Part shown: piece after piece, positions 17,101-25,966 of the stretch | Position numbering within the stretch: position 1 is the stretch's first letter | How the letters are laid out: the number at the start of each line of letters is the position of its first letter | DNA from: Gemmata massiliana | GTDB lineage: Bacteria > Planctomycetota > Planctomycetia > Gemmatales > Gemmataceae | Assembly (NCBI RefSeq): GCF_901538265.1 | Contig: NZ_LR593886.1 | Coordinates: 1,736,001-1,800,000 of the forward strand | Direction: 5' to 3' | Length of the DNA: 64,000 nucleotides | Program-made: the position numbers and the translations under genes | Notes under the pieces: model-generated | What the model was told of the DNA's origin: nothing | Database searches by the model: none | Seen by the model: the letters and a program-made list of their open reading frames with translations, nothing else

Positions 17101-17901
17101 GGTGAGGCGCTCGGCTACGGGATTGAGCACCGTCACCAGTCCCCGCGTGTCGGTGGCGATCACCGCGTCGCCGATGCTCTCCAGCGTTACGCGCAGCTTC
17201 TCGCGCTTGCGCCACAGTTCCCGTTCGGACCGAAGGCGCGCGTCCACTTCGGCCTGGAGGTGGTCGTTGGCTTCCGTCAACTGGGCCGTGCGCTCGCGCA
17301 CGCGCTCTTCAAGTTCCGCCTTGAGTCGAGTGAGTTCCTCGTTCGCTTCGCGGAGCTGCCGGTTCGCTTCCTGGATCTGCTGCGCCCGCTGGAAGACCTC
17401 GGCCTCCAACCGCTGCCCGCGCGCGATCAGATCGTCCGCACGCCGTTCGTGCTCGATCCCGCGCATGCGGAGGTAAATGAAATCCGTGACGTCCTCGACG
17501 CGGTGGACGATGTACGCGACGCGCCCGTCCGGCCCGAGCACCGGCGAGTTCACAGGGCTCCAGTACCGTTCCTCGAACGCCCCGCCTTCGTCGGCCGGGC
17601 GCCGGACGTCGTACTTCTGGACGGCCATCGCGTCCGGCTTGCGGAGATCCCGTGCGCGCTCTAGGGATGCGCGAAGGTTGCGCACACCAGTGGCGCCGGG
17701 GTCGTCCGGGTTGTCCGGGAACACGTCGAAGATCCCGCGCCCGAGGATCGCCACGCGCTCGGTCATGGTCGCGCGGAGGTACGCCTCACTGACGGCCGCA
17801 ATGGTGAACTTGGGGGAATCGGGGAGCAGAACGAGGTACAGCCCAGGGGCCGACTCGAAGAGGAGCCGAAAGTCGGGAGATATGGGCGAGGCGGTAACCA
17901 T
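14158..17901 (-). CDS. Hybrid histidine kinase with six PAS domains and a receiver
   Basis: A 1247-residue soluble kinase with no membrane segment. Order: a PAS-like domain (about 1-145); a coiled coil (about 160-235); five PAS/PAC units, the later ones marked by repeats such as GDAVIATDTRGLV, LPIAIWTKDADARFV, NVPMVITALDHRFL, TAGMVELSPDARIL and DYAVFMLDPGGNVL; a HisKA H-box GGVAHDFNNLLTV (about 890); HATPase (NLAVNARDAMPRGG, DTGTGMTD, GTGLGLAMVYG); and a C-terminal receiver (LLVEDEE, phospho-Asp in VSDVVMPVMGG, QKPF). The ATG at 17901 is preferred to a TTG at 18036. The ligands are unknown; cytosolic redox or small-molecule sensing is likely. Confidence 0.85.
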   Translation of the reverse strand: MVTASPISPDFRLLFESAPGLYLVLLPDSPKFTIAAVSEAYLRATMTERVAILGRGIFDVFPDNPDDPGATGVRNLRASLERARDLRKPDAMAVQKYDVRRPADEGGAFEERYWSPVNSPVLGPDGRVAYIVHRVEDVTDFIYLRMRGIEHERRADDLIARGQRLEAEVFQRAQQIQEANRQLREANEELTRLKAELEERVRERTAQLTEANDHLQAEVDARLRSERELWRKREKLRVTLESIGDAVIATDTRGLVTVLNPVAERLTGWAAADATGAPISDLFRVVNQHTREPVENPVARVLADGENAELARGTVLIARDGTERPIDDSAAPIRADDGTLLGAVLIFRDVTERCATEDALRRERTLLRTLIDALPIAIWTKDADARFVVSNPAHVELVRAPDEAAVTGKTGFDFHPPDLAQEYHEDDLRVLRDGETVFNKEELVRDPEGRERWHLVLKTPLRGTGGEIVGLVGASRNIQPLKETENALRASEAMLRGAFEDSNVPMVITALDHRFLRANAAFARLFGYTQTEMLNMSTADVTYPDDLPESYARRELLLAGASHFVQHKRYVHKDGHILWGMTSVSLVRDERGHPALYVGQVQDVTDRKLAEEELRESEWRFRAFFDATTAGMVELSPDARILNANQAFCRMIGYTEEELRTRAVSDFVYPEDLNEVLRQYEHIGRAEGASYEADRRYRRKDGSTLWARISVVAARDATGRPVRASAVIIDISDRRAAEESLRVSEERFRLVVDGVRDYAVFMLDPGGNVLTWNAGAERLFGYPAAEIVGCHYSAFYRSEDLDAGRAEEELRLAVLRGRFEDEAWQLRKDGTRFWGGVVITVLHDGSGELRGFTKVVRDLTERRRLEDQFRQAQKMDAIGRLAGGVAHDFNNLLTVINVSGQLLMEQLPPRDPGRRLVKEIATAGERATALTAKLLAFSRKAIVEPRVLDLNEVITQSELLLHRILGEDVRLATALDPNLRPVKVDPTHAEQIVINLAVNARDAMPRGGQLTIETRNVTLREEDAVTYPELPCGRYVLMAVSDTGTGMTDEVKARIFEPFFTTKEIGKGTGLGLAMVYGAVKTHRGHIAVYSEVGVGTTFKILLPVTDETRPGPRSGELRTVPRGAETILLVEDEETVRRLARLALEMHGYTVLEASGGVEAVRTAVEHPTPIHMLVSDVVMPVMGGREVAEALRAQRPGVKVLFVSGYTDDAIVRHGIVEATDAFLQKPFTPTSLARKVRAVLDGTE

Positions 17902-18298
17902 TTCGAGCGCTCGTCGGACGAGGTTCGAGCAAGTGTTCGGGTGGTTCGCGTTGGGGTGCGGGGCGGCTCCGGGTGCGGTGGCATCGCCGTACCGCGCCGA
18001 AGTCCGCTCGGGCTCACAGATCAAGCAGGAAAGCAAAACCTAAAAGCAATTGTTCGAGCGACTAACCACCCAGAGTATCGAACGGTAACTACGCCAAGCA
18101 AGGCACAACTTCACCGATTCGACGTGGCGCGCGGACCGAAGGCGAGAAAATTGAGAGCGGACGTGGGAATTCAGACGGACGTGAAACGCGCCCTCTTATT
18201 CGCTTGTGGCGTGAATCGATCGCCGTGCGAATACTCCTTTATTCTTTGCAAAACGAACAAAATCGCGGGTCACGCGGGGAGCCTTTTTCGACCGGCCC
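17902..18298. other. Intergenic region upstream of the hybrid kinase
   Basis: These 397 bases separate the kinase start from the PaiB stop; both genes are on the minus strand. The kinase frame stays open to a TTG at 18036, so up to 45 extra residues are possible. Beyond that I see no tRNA, hairpin or good promoter hexamers. Confidence 0.4.
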
Positions 18299-18925
18299 TT
18301 ATTTCCCAGTATCGAGTGTGGCTCGCATCAGTGACGCGATGTCTGTGGCGTTCTCGTCGCCCCGTGACTGTAATGCGCGGATCACTTTCTCCCGGCGCTC
18401 GGTGGGGTGGTTCTGGTTGAGTTTCTGCTTCCCTTCAATTTTTGTGATCTCGATCCGGAACCCGACGATTTGCGGCAGGAGCCGGTCCACGAACGTGCCG
18501 GACTCGTCCATCACCCACGGGTTCGACAGCGCGGATTCGTAGTAGGTGACGGTGCGCCGAACGATGTCGAGTAGCGCGTCGCGTTCCTCGACAAGTGTCG
18601 CGCGCCCGGTCACGTGAACCGCGACATAGTTCCAGGTGGGGACGACGTGTGTGCTCTCGTACCACGTCGGCGAGATGTAGGCGTGCGGCCCGCTGAACAC
18701 CGCGAGCGCGGGCTGCGCGGTCAGTTCGCGCCAGTGCGGGTTCGCGCGGGCCACGTGGCCGACGAGTGCGCCGTGTGGACCCGCGTCGCGGTTGAGAAGG
18801 AAGGGTAAGTGCGTCGCGAACGGTACCCCGTCCACGAGTGACACGAGCACGCCGAAACTGTGTCGCTCAATGAGATCGTGGAGCGCGGTGCGGTCGGTCT
18901 CGGCGAAGTACGGCGGTGTGTACAC
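18299..18925 (-). CDS. paiB: PaiB-family FMN-binding protein
   Basis: A 208-residue protein matching the PaiB family (negative regulator of sporulation/protease production in Bacillus, split-barrel FMN-binding fold). It starts MYTPPYFAETDRTALHDLIE, followed by FGVLVSLVDGVPFATHLPFL, GHVARANPHW, FSGPHAYISPTWYES and VPTWNYVAVHVTG, all at the positions typical for PaiB. Full length. In bacteria outside Bacillus its role is usually unknown; it may be a flavin/heme-binding oxidoreductase rather than a regulator. Confidence 0.85.
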   Translation of the reverse strand: MYTPPYFAETDRTALHDLIERHSFGVLVSLVDGVPFATHLPFLLNRDAGPHGALVGHVARANPHWRELTAQPALAVFSGPHAYISPTWYESTHVVPTWNYVAVHVTGRATLVEERDALLDIVRRTVTYYESALSNPWVMDESGTFVDRLLPQIVGFRIEITKIEGKQKLNQNHPTERREKVIRALQSRGDENATDIASLMRATLDTGK

Positions 18926-19467
18926 GAGCAGTCCTCGGGGGAGTTAGCACAGACACGTCTCGCGTGCGACAAGTTCGCACGGGAAGCATGGGCAGTTTGG
19001 CGATTCGAGTATGACCGCGGAATTATTATCGGCTTTAACGTCGCGCGCCGGGCGCCTCGACGAATCGCAGATTTTCGTACCGCGAGTGGCACGCCCGCTG
19101 CGTTACTACTCGCATCGAACACGCGAACGGGTCGCGGTTCGGCAACAAATACAGTGCGAGATTCACGATGACCCCCGTGGATGCCCTCTCCGACTTGACA
19201 CAATCCACCCAGATTGACGCGACGGCCCCCCGATTCTTCCTCGACCCCGCAATCGACGCGAACCCGGACGACGGTGACTGGTGGCTAGATATCGGGGGTG
19301 TGGATCTGCCCGGCTCCCTTGCCGTGTAACCCTTTCCATCCACACGACTCGAACTGTAGTTTTTACGCATATTTTCGAGGGACGTTCCGGCGCAAACGAC
19401 CATCCCTTGAGGCGTTACGAGGTCAACAGCAACGAGCGCCCGGCTCACACTTGAGGAAATCAACGTC
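18926..19467. other. Gene-poor intergenic region
   Basis: These 542 bases lie between paiB and a small plus-strand gene. All reading frames are short and poorly conserved in pattern. The only one with a reasonable start is the 53-codon frame at 19168, listed separately. No tRNA or strong hairpin seen. Confidence 0.4.
19168..19329 (+). CDS. Possible 53-residue protein (low confidence)
   Basis: An ATG at 19168 opens a 53-codon frame ending TAA at 19327. The product is acidic (AIDANPDDGDWWLDIGG) and not recognised. No clear Shine-Dalgarno site precedes it, so it may be a chance frame. Confidence 0.25.
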   Translation: MTPVDALSDLTQSTQIDATAPRFFLDPAIDANPDDGDWWLDIGGVDLPGSLAV

Positions 19468-19671
19468 ATGGAACGCGAACTCGACGTGCTGACGATGCTC
19501 CTGCTCGACCCGTGTCTGACGGCCGACGAAGCGGCCCGCGAAGCCGCCGCTCGCCACCACCTCGCGGTGGTCGTGGCCGAAGCCCGCGACGAACACCTCT
19601 CCCCCCGCGCCCGTCGGAGCCTCCGAGCTGAACGCGCACCAGCCGGTGACGGCCCCGCTGTCGGGTTCTGA
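19468..19671 (+). CDS. Small helical protein (uncertain)
   Basis: A 67-residue frame starting MERELDVLTMLLLDPCLTAD with an amphipathic helical first half rich in Ala, Glu and Arg. GAGGAA lies 10-15 bases upstream, and a strong terminator-like hairpin begins 21 bases after the stop, which supports a real transcription unit. No family recognised. Confidence 0.45.
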   Translation: MERELDVLTMLLLDPCLTADEAAREAAARHHLAVVVAEARDEHLSPRARRSLRAERAPAGDGPAVGF

Positions 19672-19692
19672 TTTCGCGCGACCAATGACGTT

Positions 19693-19739
19693 ATCAACGA
19701 GCGCGGGCCGTGGATCTTCCACGGCCCGCGCTCGTTGAT
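19693..19739 (+). terminator. 21-bp stem hairpin
   Basis: Arms 19693-19713 and 19719-19739 are perfect reverse complements with a 5-base ATCTT loop, followed by GTGTTTTG. It fits a terminator for the small gene ending at 19671. Confidence 0.65.
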
Positions 19740-19954
19740 GTGTTTTGTAGGTTGGGTTTAAAGTTTGGGGCGGGCTACTGGCTTTGCACTTCCACACTCC
19801 ACCGGCCGGCTGACATCCTCGCGGCCGAGGGCCTCACCAAAGATCAAGCGGCGCTTCACACTTTCACGCTCCACCGGCCCGTCTCCGAGAAGCACGTGTC
19901 AACGAACGAGTGAAATTTTCGCCCGCTCCTCGGGTCGGGGCCGGTAACAACGAC

Positions 19955-21088
19955 TTACTTCTTTTTGCAATAGCTGATTGAAAGAACTGCGAACGCGGTG
20001 GCGAGTTCGGGCAGGTTTTCCAGAAACGCGCCGTTGGAGTTGGCCCAGCTCCCGTTTTCCTTCTGGCGCTTCTTGAGTTCGTCGAACAGTTCCTGGCGCC
20101 AGTCGTGCTTGGTCCCTTTGGCGTCGGCGAACTCGTCCTCGCCGAGCGCGTCCATCGCCTTGGCGAACGTGTGGTAGTAGTAGTACAGGCCCGAGTCCTT
20201 CTGCCCCGGGTTCTCGGTCACGGTGTAGTGCTGGCGCACCCAGTTCACCGCGGCCTGGACGCGCTTGTCGTCCTTGCCCACGCCCGCGTACAGGAAGCTC
20301 TTGAGGCCCGCGTAGGTCATCCCGCCCTCGCTCCGCAGCCCGCCCTCGGCGGTCAGCTTGGGGCTCTTCGGGTTGTCCGCGTCTGACAGGTTGTAGACGA
20401 ACCCGCCCTTGTCCGCCTCGCCCGCCTTCTTCGCGAACGGCAGGTTGTTGAACTCGTCGCTCGCCAGGTTCTGGCTCCGGCTGACGTACACGAGCGCCCG
20501 CTTGATGGACGGGTCGTCCTTGCTCACTCCGGACGCCAGCAGCGCCTCGACCATGAAGTGCGTGTTCGACATGTCCGGGCGCGCCCGCCCGCCCGGTTTG
20601 TCGTACCCGGCCCCGCCGAAGTTCGCATCCTTCTCGGTCAGCCCCTCGGCGAACTGGAGGGACTTCACGTATTTCGCGGCGCTCTCGATCACCTTGTCGT
20701 ACTTGCCCCCGGCGTTCGCCTCCTTGAACGTCATAATGGCAAGGGACGTCATGTAGTTGGACAACCCCTGATCGTACACGCCGCCGTCTTTTTGAATCTT
20801 CGATTCGAGGTACTTGAGCCCCTTGGCGATAGTCGGATCTTCGGCCGAGACCCCGTTCTTGACGAGCGCGGAGACGACGAGCGCGGTCAACCCCGGCTCG
20901 CCGGACCGTGGGGTTCCGAAACTGCCGTTCTCCTTCTGAGCCGTCTTGAAGAACTTGAGGGCCTTGTCGACAACGGCCTTCACGTCGTCGGCGCTCGGCG
21001 CCGCGAACACGGTCCGCGGAAAGGCGACCAGCGCCGCGGGCGCAACGGCAGCAACTTTGAGCCAGTCGCGACGGTTCAGGTGGGACAT
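19955..21088 (-). CDS. Tat-exported prenyltransferase/squalene-cyclase-repeat protein
   Basis: A 377-residue protein. The N-terminus MSHLNRRDWLKVAAVAPAAL is a twin-arginine signal (RRDWLK) with a hydrophobic core ending at AFPRTVFA. The mature part consists of alpha-toroid repeats of the prenyltransferase/squalene oxidase type: KFFKTAQKENGSFGTPRSGE, KYLESKIQKDGGVYDQG, MTYAGLKSFLYAGV, NWVRQHYTVTENPG and LKKRQKENGSWAN. The DxDD motif of squalene-hopene cyclase is not visible, so catalysis is doubtful; such exported proteins are common and uncharacterised in planctomycetes. The start at 21088 puts the Tat motif close to the terminus. Confidence 0.8.
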   Translation of the reverse strand: MSHLNRRDWLKVAAVAPAALVAFPRTVFAAPSADDVKAVVDKALKFFKTAQKENGSFGTPRSGEPGLTALVVSALVKNGVSAEDPTIAKGLKYLESKIQKDGGVYDQGLSNYMTSLAIMTFKEANAGGKYDKVIESAAKYVKSLQFAEGLTEKDANFGGAGYDKPGGRARPDMSNTHFMVEALLASGVSKDDPSIKRALVYVSRSQNLASDEFNNLPFAKKAGEADKGGFVYNLSDADNPKSPKLTAEGGLRSEGGMTYAGLKSFLYAGVGKDDKRVQAAVNWVRQHYTVTENPGQKDSGLYYYYHTFAKAMDALGEDEFADAKGTKHDWRQELFDELKKRQKENGSWANSNGAFLENLPELATAFAVLSISYCKKK

Positions 21089-21251
21089 TCGCAACCTCGA
21101 ATTTTAGGGGATCGGGGCAAAGGCGAAGTGTACTCGAACCTGTGCGCGGGTCCGAAGCGGGCGCGCACAGGCCCAACGCCAGATTACGCGGGAATCCAGG
21201 CGGGGGAAATGGATAATCGTTGACCAGGTGCGGGCGAGAAGTGACCAGAAG

Positions 21252-21288
21252 AAATGAAGGCACGGGACAAAACCCCGTGCCTTCATTT
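21252..21288 (-). terminator. 15-bp stem terminator hairpin
   Basis: AAATGAAGGCACGGG (21252-21266) pairs perfectly with 21274-21288 across a 7-base loop. It begins just past the stop codon of the large minus-strand gene ending at 21295 and is read on that strand. Confidence 0.6.
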
Positions 21289-21294
21289 GCGTTG

Positions 21295-24200
21295 TTACTT
21301 CAGCACTTCCAGTTTGATGTCCTTGAAGCGCACTTCGAGCGGGCCGCCGCTGTGCAACTGCAACCCGACCACGCCCCGCCGGGCGAGCTTGTCGTCCGTG
21401 TAGTCCGTACACAGGTTGCCGTTGATCCAGATCTTCACGTGTCCGCCCACGGCTTCCACGACGTAGTCGTTCCACTCGTCGGGCTTCACGAACCGCTCGC
21501 CGCCCTCTTTCGCGAGCAGCCCGCGCCCGCTCTCCTCGTAGAGCTTACCCCACCACCCGGCACCGATGTCGGCCTGCGGCCCGCGCATCTCGCCGTCCGG
21601 GAGGGGAACGCTGCGGAACTGAATCCCGCTGTTCTCCTTGTTCGGCGCGAGCTTCACCTTGAGCGACAGTTTGAAGTTCTCGACCGCGGCGTGCGACTTC
21701 AGGAACGTGTTCTTCTTCAACCCGGTGGTGGACTTACCCACGATCTCGCCGTTGTCCACCGCCCACAACCCGTCGTCGCCGTCCCAGCCGGTCAGGTCCT
21801 TGCCGTTGAAGAAGTCCTTCGCGTTGTCGGCCGTGGCCAGGAGCGGCACCTGCCCGTTGGTCTGCAGGTACGCGATCAGCGACCGGAACTCGTACTCGCT
21901 CGTCTGCTTCAGAATGTCCTCGGGCATCATCGAGAGTTCCGACGCCTTGCTGCTCGCGACGTCCTTCGAGGAGATGGTCAGCGTCTCGCGCTCGGTCAGC
22001 ACGGTCAGCACGCCGTTCACCTCGCTCTTCACGATCCCGGTCACCACGCGGTCATCGGTCAGCACGATGCGCGTGGCCGCGTACTCCTTGGGGATGACCG
22101 CGCTGGGGTCGAGGATGTTTTCGAGCAGGTAGTCGATGTTCGAGCGGTTCGCGCCGGTAATTTCCGGACCGACCTTCCCGCCCACCGCGTAGAGCGTGTG
22201 GCACTGCATGCACGTCTTCGCGAACACGGTGCGGCCCAGGTTCACGTCCGGCGCCGGCATCGCGGCGTTCGTGAGCTTGGACTTCCACGACGCGATCAGC
22301 TTTTTGCGCTCCTCCGGGGACTCGCGCACGACGCCCCACAGGTCCGCGATGCGCTTGTCAATGGCCGCGTCCTGGTACCCGCGCAACTGGCGGACGATTT
22401 CCGCGGGCACGTCGGTGGCGGGGATCTTCTTGTCGGCGATCGCGTTCATCAGCTCCTTCGCGAAGCCGGCGCGGGCGGCGAGCGTCGCCACCGCGTCGCG
22501 CTTTTCCGCGAGGTTGAAGTTCGCGTACTGAGCCAGAATCGCGGCCGGGGTCTTCGCGTCGTCGAATGCGGCTAACCCACGCAGAGCGGCCGTCCGGAGA
22601 TTCTTGTCCGCGAGCGCGACCTGGAGCAGCGGCGCGGTTTCGGCATCCTTCGCATCGACCAGCACGGTCAGAGCAGCGAGTCGTGCGGCGGAATCGGCTT
22701 TCGCGTCGGTCAGCACCTTGCGCAGCGTGCCGAGCGCGTTCTTGTCGCCGAACACAACCGCGAGTCCGAGTGACTGCTGCCGAACACCCGTGTCCGGAGA
22801 CTTCATGAGCGCCTCGAACGCGGCACCCCAATCTTTCGGCATCGGGAGCGCGCGCTTCCCCTTCGCACCTTCTTGCAGCCCGTGGAGGTACGCGACCCGC
22901 TGTTCTTCCGTCTTCGCTTCGGCGAGTGACTTTGTAAGCAGATCAAACGCTTCCGGTGTACCTAGCGCCCCGACGCGCCGCGTCGCGCTTTGCAGCACGA
23001 ACGGGATCTTGCCCCCAGCGGCGAGTGCCAGCGCCTTCGCCGGGTTTTCGGCGCACAGCGGCTCGAGCGCGTACCAGTAGAGGTACGACAGGTTGTGGTC
23101 GGTCGCGTCCTCGGTGTGCGAAACCAGTTTGGCGAGAAGCTCCCACCGCTCCTCGGCCGCCAACTTGGGTACCGCCGATGCCACGGCGCGCCGGACGACG
23201 GGCGCCGAAACCTGATCGTTCAAATAACTCTTGCAAACGGCCGCGACCTGCGGGGAATTGGCTTCGGTCAGCAATTGCACGGCCCACACCCGCATTTGCT
23301 CACTGCCTTTATTCAGCACGGCAATGACGGAATCGTTATCGGCACCGCCAGAAACGTGGAGCGCCCACAGCGCCCGCAACCGAATCGCCTCGTCCTTGTG
23401 TTCGCTCAATACCTTCACGAGTTCGGTGCGCGTGGGTGCGGTGAGTGCGCCGGCTGCGGCGCGTTCCTGGAGCAACCGCCGCGCGGTGCGCGCGTACCAA
23501 TCGTTCTCGTGGAGTTGATACTTCACGAGTTCGTCGTCGGTCGCCTTTGACAGATCGAGGTTCTTGACCGGCTTTGCGTCCTTATGCGAGATCTTGTAAA
23601 TACGGCCGTTGGTGCGGTCCCACTTCTCCGGCTGGTTCAGGTGGCAGATTTGCTGGTCGTACCAGTCGATGAGGTAGGCGTTGCCGTCCGGACCGGACCT
23701 CAGCGCGAGCGGGATCGCCCACTTGTCGTTGGTTAGCAGGAAGTCCGGGTTGCGGTCCGCCACGTACCCGCTGCCCTTCGGGGTGACCACGTCCACGTTG
23801 ATGCGGTGGCCGTGCAGGTTCCCCATGAACAGTTTGCCGTGATACTCCTTCGGCCACGCGCCGCCCTGGTAGCACATCAAGCCCGCGTGCGCGTGGCCGC
23901 CACCGACGCTGTCGCTGCGGCCGTTGCCGCCGTGCGGGTTGGCCCCGGCGTAGTGCCGGTGGACCGCGATGGTTTTGATGTCGTCGTAGGTGTACGGGTT
24001 GAAGTCGGTCCCCGCCTGGCGCATGTAGCGCCCGCCCTGGATGATGTGCCACATGTGGGGGATCACACAGGCTTCGATGAAGAAGTCGCCGGTCGCGTTG
24101 TAGTCCAGCCCCCACGGGTTCGATGTGCCCCGCGCGAACACCTCGAAGACGTGCTTCGTGGGGTGGTAGCGCCAGATGCCCGCGTTGATGGGCGCCCGCT

Positions 24201-25347
24201 GATTGTCCGGCGTGCCCGGCTTACCAACGCGGCTGTGCGTGAACACGCCGTGGCAGCCGTACAGCCAGCCGTCCGGCCCCCAGATGAAACTGTTCAGCGT
24301 CTCGTGCGTGTCCTGGTAGCCCCAGCCGTCGAGCAAGATCTTCGGTTCGCCCGCGGGCTTGTCGGTCTTCTCGTCGTGCGGAACGAACAAGAAGTACGGA
24401 GCGGCCCCGATCCACACGCCACCGAACCCGACCTCGATGCCCGAAACGAGATTCAGACCCTCCATGAACACCGTGCGCTTGTCGAACTTCCCGTCGCCGT
24501 CGGTGTCCTCGAAGATCAGGATCTTATCGCCCAGCGCTTTGTCCTTCTCAGGGAGGATCGGCCCCTTCGCCGGGTTGCGCCGCGGGTACACATACGCCTC
24601 GACCACCCACAACCGCCCGCGGTGATCGATGCAGAACGCGACCGGTTGGTGAACGTCTGGCTCGCCCGCGAACAGCGTGACCGAGAACCCGTCCGGCACG
24701 GTCATCGCTTTGGCCGCGTCGAGCGGCTTCAGCCCCGCGTGCTTGTAGGCGTCTGCCACACCCGGTAGTTCCGCCTTCGGGCGCTCGGGGAACGAGGGCT
24801 TCTTCTCGTGGAACCGGAAGTCGTCGAAGTTGATGTGCCCCCACCCGCCCGCGTCCTTATCGACCACGCGGACGAAGATCACTTTGTCCTTGAACTTGGT
24901 CAGATCGACGGACACCCGGCGCATGTCCTCTTCGTCCGTCCCCGTAGCGCGAAAGATCACGTCCTTCCCGCTCACGATTTCGACGCACGTGTCGAGCGTG
25001 TGCGACCCGCCGCCGACGAGGAAGCTGGCCCACGGGTGCGTCACTTTGAACGGCGCGCTCGTGAGTGTGCCCGTCGGCTTGTCGCCGAGTTTCTCGTAGC
25101 CGCCGATCCAGAACTGGCCCTGGTGCCGGCTGCGGTTGTCGTTGCGCCGCGGGAACACCGTGTCGCCCTTGATTGGCTGGCCCTTGAAGGCTTCGCCCTC
25201 CGCGGTCCAGTCCTTCAGGTTGCCGGTTTCAAAGTCGAGGTTCAGCGTTTTGCCGTCTGTGCCGACCGGCAGCACGCCGATGTCGTTCGGATCGGTCTTC
25301 GGCTGCGCCGGTGCGAGTAATGCGAGAGAAAGTATCAACGAATTCAT
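21295..25347 (-). CDS. Giant secreted propeller / HEAT / cytochrome c / DUF1080 protein
   Basis: A 1350-residue exported protein with signal MNSLILSLALLAPAQP. Order: an N-terminal beta-sandwich-like region (about 25-190); a PVC-type 'membrane-bound dehydrogenase' beta-propeller (MTVPDGFSVTLFAGEPDVHQ, DTDGDGKFDKRTVF, GTSNPWGLDYNATGDFF, DGNAYLIDWYDQQIC; about 210-610); HEAT-like repeats (about 640-990); a c-type heme domain with CMQCH and downstream LSMMPEDILK, whose Met may be the axial ligand; and a C-terminal DUF1080 lectin-like domain (FFNGKDLTGWDGDDG, GEIVGKS, GIQFRSVPLPDG). Family knowledge suggests periplasmic oxidation or binding of sugars or other polymers; the substrate is unknown. 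Confidence 0.85.
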   Translation of the reverse strand: MNSLILSLALLAPAQPKTDPNDIGVLPVGTDGKTLNLDFETGNLKDWTAEGEAFKGQPIKGDTVFPRRNDNRSRHQGQFWIGGYEKLGDKPTGTLTSAPFKVTHPWASFLVGGGSHTLDTCVEIVSGKDVIFRATGTDEEDMRRVSVDLTKFKDKVIFVRVVDKDAGGWGHINFDDFRFHEKKPSFPERPKAELPGVADAYKHAGLKPLDAAKAMTVPDGFSVTLFAGEPDVHQPVAFCIDHRGRLWVVEAYVYPRRNPAKGPILPEKDKALGDKILIFEDTDGDGKFDKRTVFMEGLNLVSGIEVGFGGVWIGAAPYFLFVPHDEKTDKPAGEPKILLDGWGYQDTHETLNSFIWGPDGWLYGCHGVFTHSRVGKPGTPDNQRAPINAGIWRYHPTKHVFEVFARGTSNPWGLDYNATGDFFIEACVIPHMWHIIQGGRYMRQAGTDFNPYTYDDIKTIAVHRHYAGANPHGGNGRSDSVGGGHAHAGLMCYQGGAWPKEYHGKLFMGNLHGHRINVDVVTPKGSGYVADRNPDFLLTNDKWAIPLALRSGPDGNAYLIDWYDQQICHLNQPEKWDRTNGRIYKISHKDAKPVKNLDLSKATDDELVKYQLHENDWYARTARRLLQERAAAGALTAPTRTELVKVLSEHKDEAIRLRALWALHVSGGADNDSVIAVLNKGSEQMRVWAVQLLTEANSPQVAAVCKSYLNDQVSAPVVRRAVASAVPKLAAEERWELLAKLVSHTEDATDHNLSYLYWYALEPLCAENPAKALALAAGGKIPFVLQSATRRVGALGTPEAFDLLTKSLAEAKTEEQRVAYLHGLQEGAKGKRALPMPKDWGAAFEALMKSPDTGVRQQSLGLAVVFGDKNALGTLRKVLTDAKADSAARLAALTVLVDAKDAETAPLLQVALADKNLRTAALRGLAAFDDAKTPAAILAQYANFNLAEKRDAVATLAARAGFAKELMNAIADKKIPATDVPAEIVRQLRGYQDAAIDKRIADLWGVVRESPEERKKLIASWKSKLTNAAMPAPDVNLGRTVFAKTCMQCHTLYAVGGKVGPEITGANRSNIDYLLENILDPSAVIPKEYAATRIVLTDDRVVTGIVKSEVNGVLTVLTERETLTISSKDVASSKASELSMMPEDILKQTSEYEFRSLIAYLQTNGQVPLLATADNAKDFFNGKDLTGWDGDDGLWAVDNGEIVGKSTTGLKKNTFLKSHAAVENFKLSLKVKLAPNKENSGIQFRSVPLPDGEMRGPQADIGAGWWGKLYEESGRGLLAKEGGERFVKPDEWNDYVVEAVGGHVKIWINGNLCTDYTDDKLARRGVVGLQLHSGGPLEVRFKDIKLEVLK

Positions 25348-25584
25348 GCGGTCGCTCCGGAGGGAGAGTCACGGTACTAACGTGATACCCGGAGCCGTAC
25401 ATCCGAACAAGTATGTAACCGGCACGTGCGATGGCGCGTCTCGGACAATGATCCGAGACGCTAGGTGCGACTGTGCGTGCCGTGACGTGTGGCGACCTCA
25501 ACGCCGCTTGCTTTTCCCGCGAACCTCGGTTTAACTGCGCCGGTCGGGTATCATGGCTGACGTACCCTCGCACGAGAGCCGCCC

Positions 25585-25926
25585 ATGCCAATCACATTCA
25601 ATTGCCCTTGTGGGAAGATGTTGCGCGTTCCCGACGAGTCCGCGGGTAAACGCGCGAAGTGTCCCGTGTGCCACGCGATTGCTGCCATACCCGAAGCCGA
25701 ACCCGTGTTCGAGATCGTGGAAACGCCTCCCGAACCGGTCGAGGTTCCGCCGCTGATCCCGCCAAAACCTTACGGTAAGCCACGTTACGATGACGACGAG
25801 GACGACAAGACGCCTTACGGTCTGATCCAGCCCGCGCCGTCCAGTTCCACACTCGACCGCCACGGCCAGCCGCGGAAGAAGGACGGGCTGCCGAACTTCA
25901 ACAAGGGGCGCAAGAACTACGGCTAA
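25585..25926 (+). CDS. Zinc-ribbon protein, first of a pair
   Basis: A 113-residue protein. The first 37 residues form a zinc ribbon (NCPCGKMLRVPDESAGKRAK, then CPVC). A Pro/Glu-rich acidic stretch and a disordered Lys-rich tail follow. The next gene shares the ribbon. This N-terminal module recurs in Gemmata-type planctomycetes ahead of disordered or membrane regions; its ligand is unknown. Confidence 0.75.
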   Translation: MPITFNCPCGKMLRVPDESAGKRAKCPVCHAIAAIPEAEPVFEIVETPPEPVEVPPLIPPKPYGKPRYDDDEDDKTPYGLIQPAPSSSTLDRHGQPRKKDGLPNFNKGRKNYG

Positions 25927-25966
25927 CGCCGGCGCCCGTTATCCCCTCACACGCCCACGGTACCCC

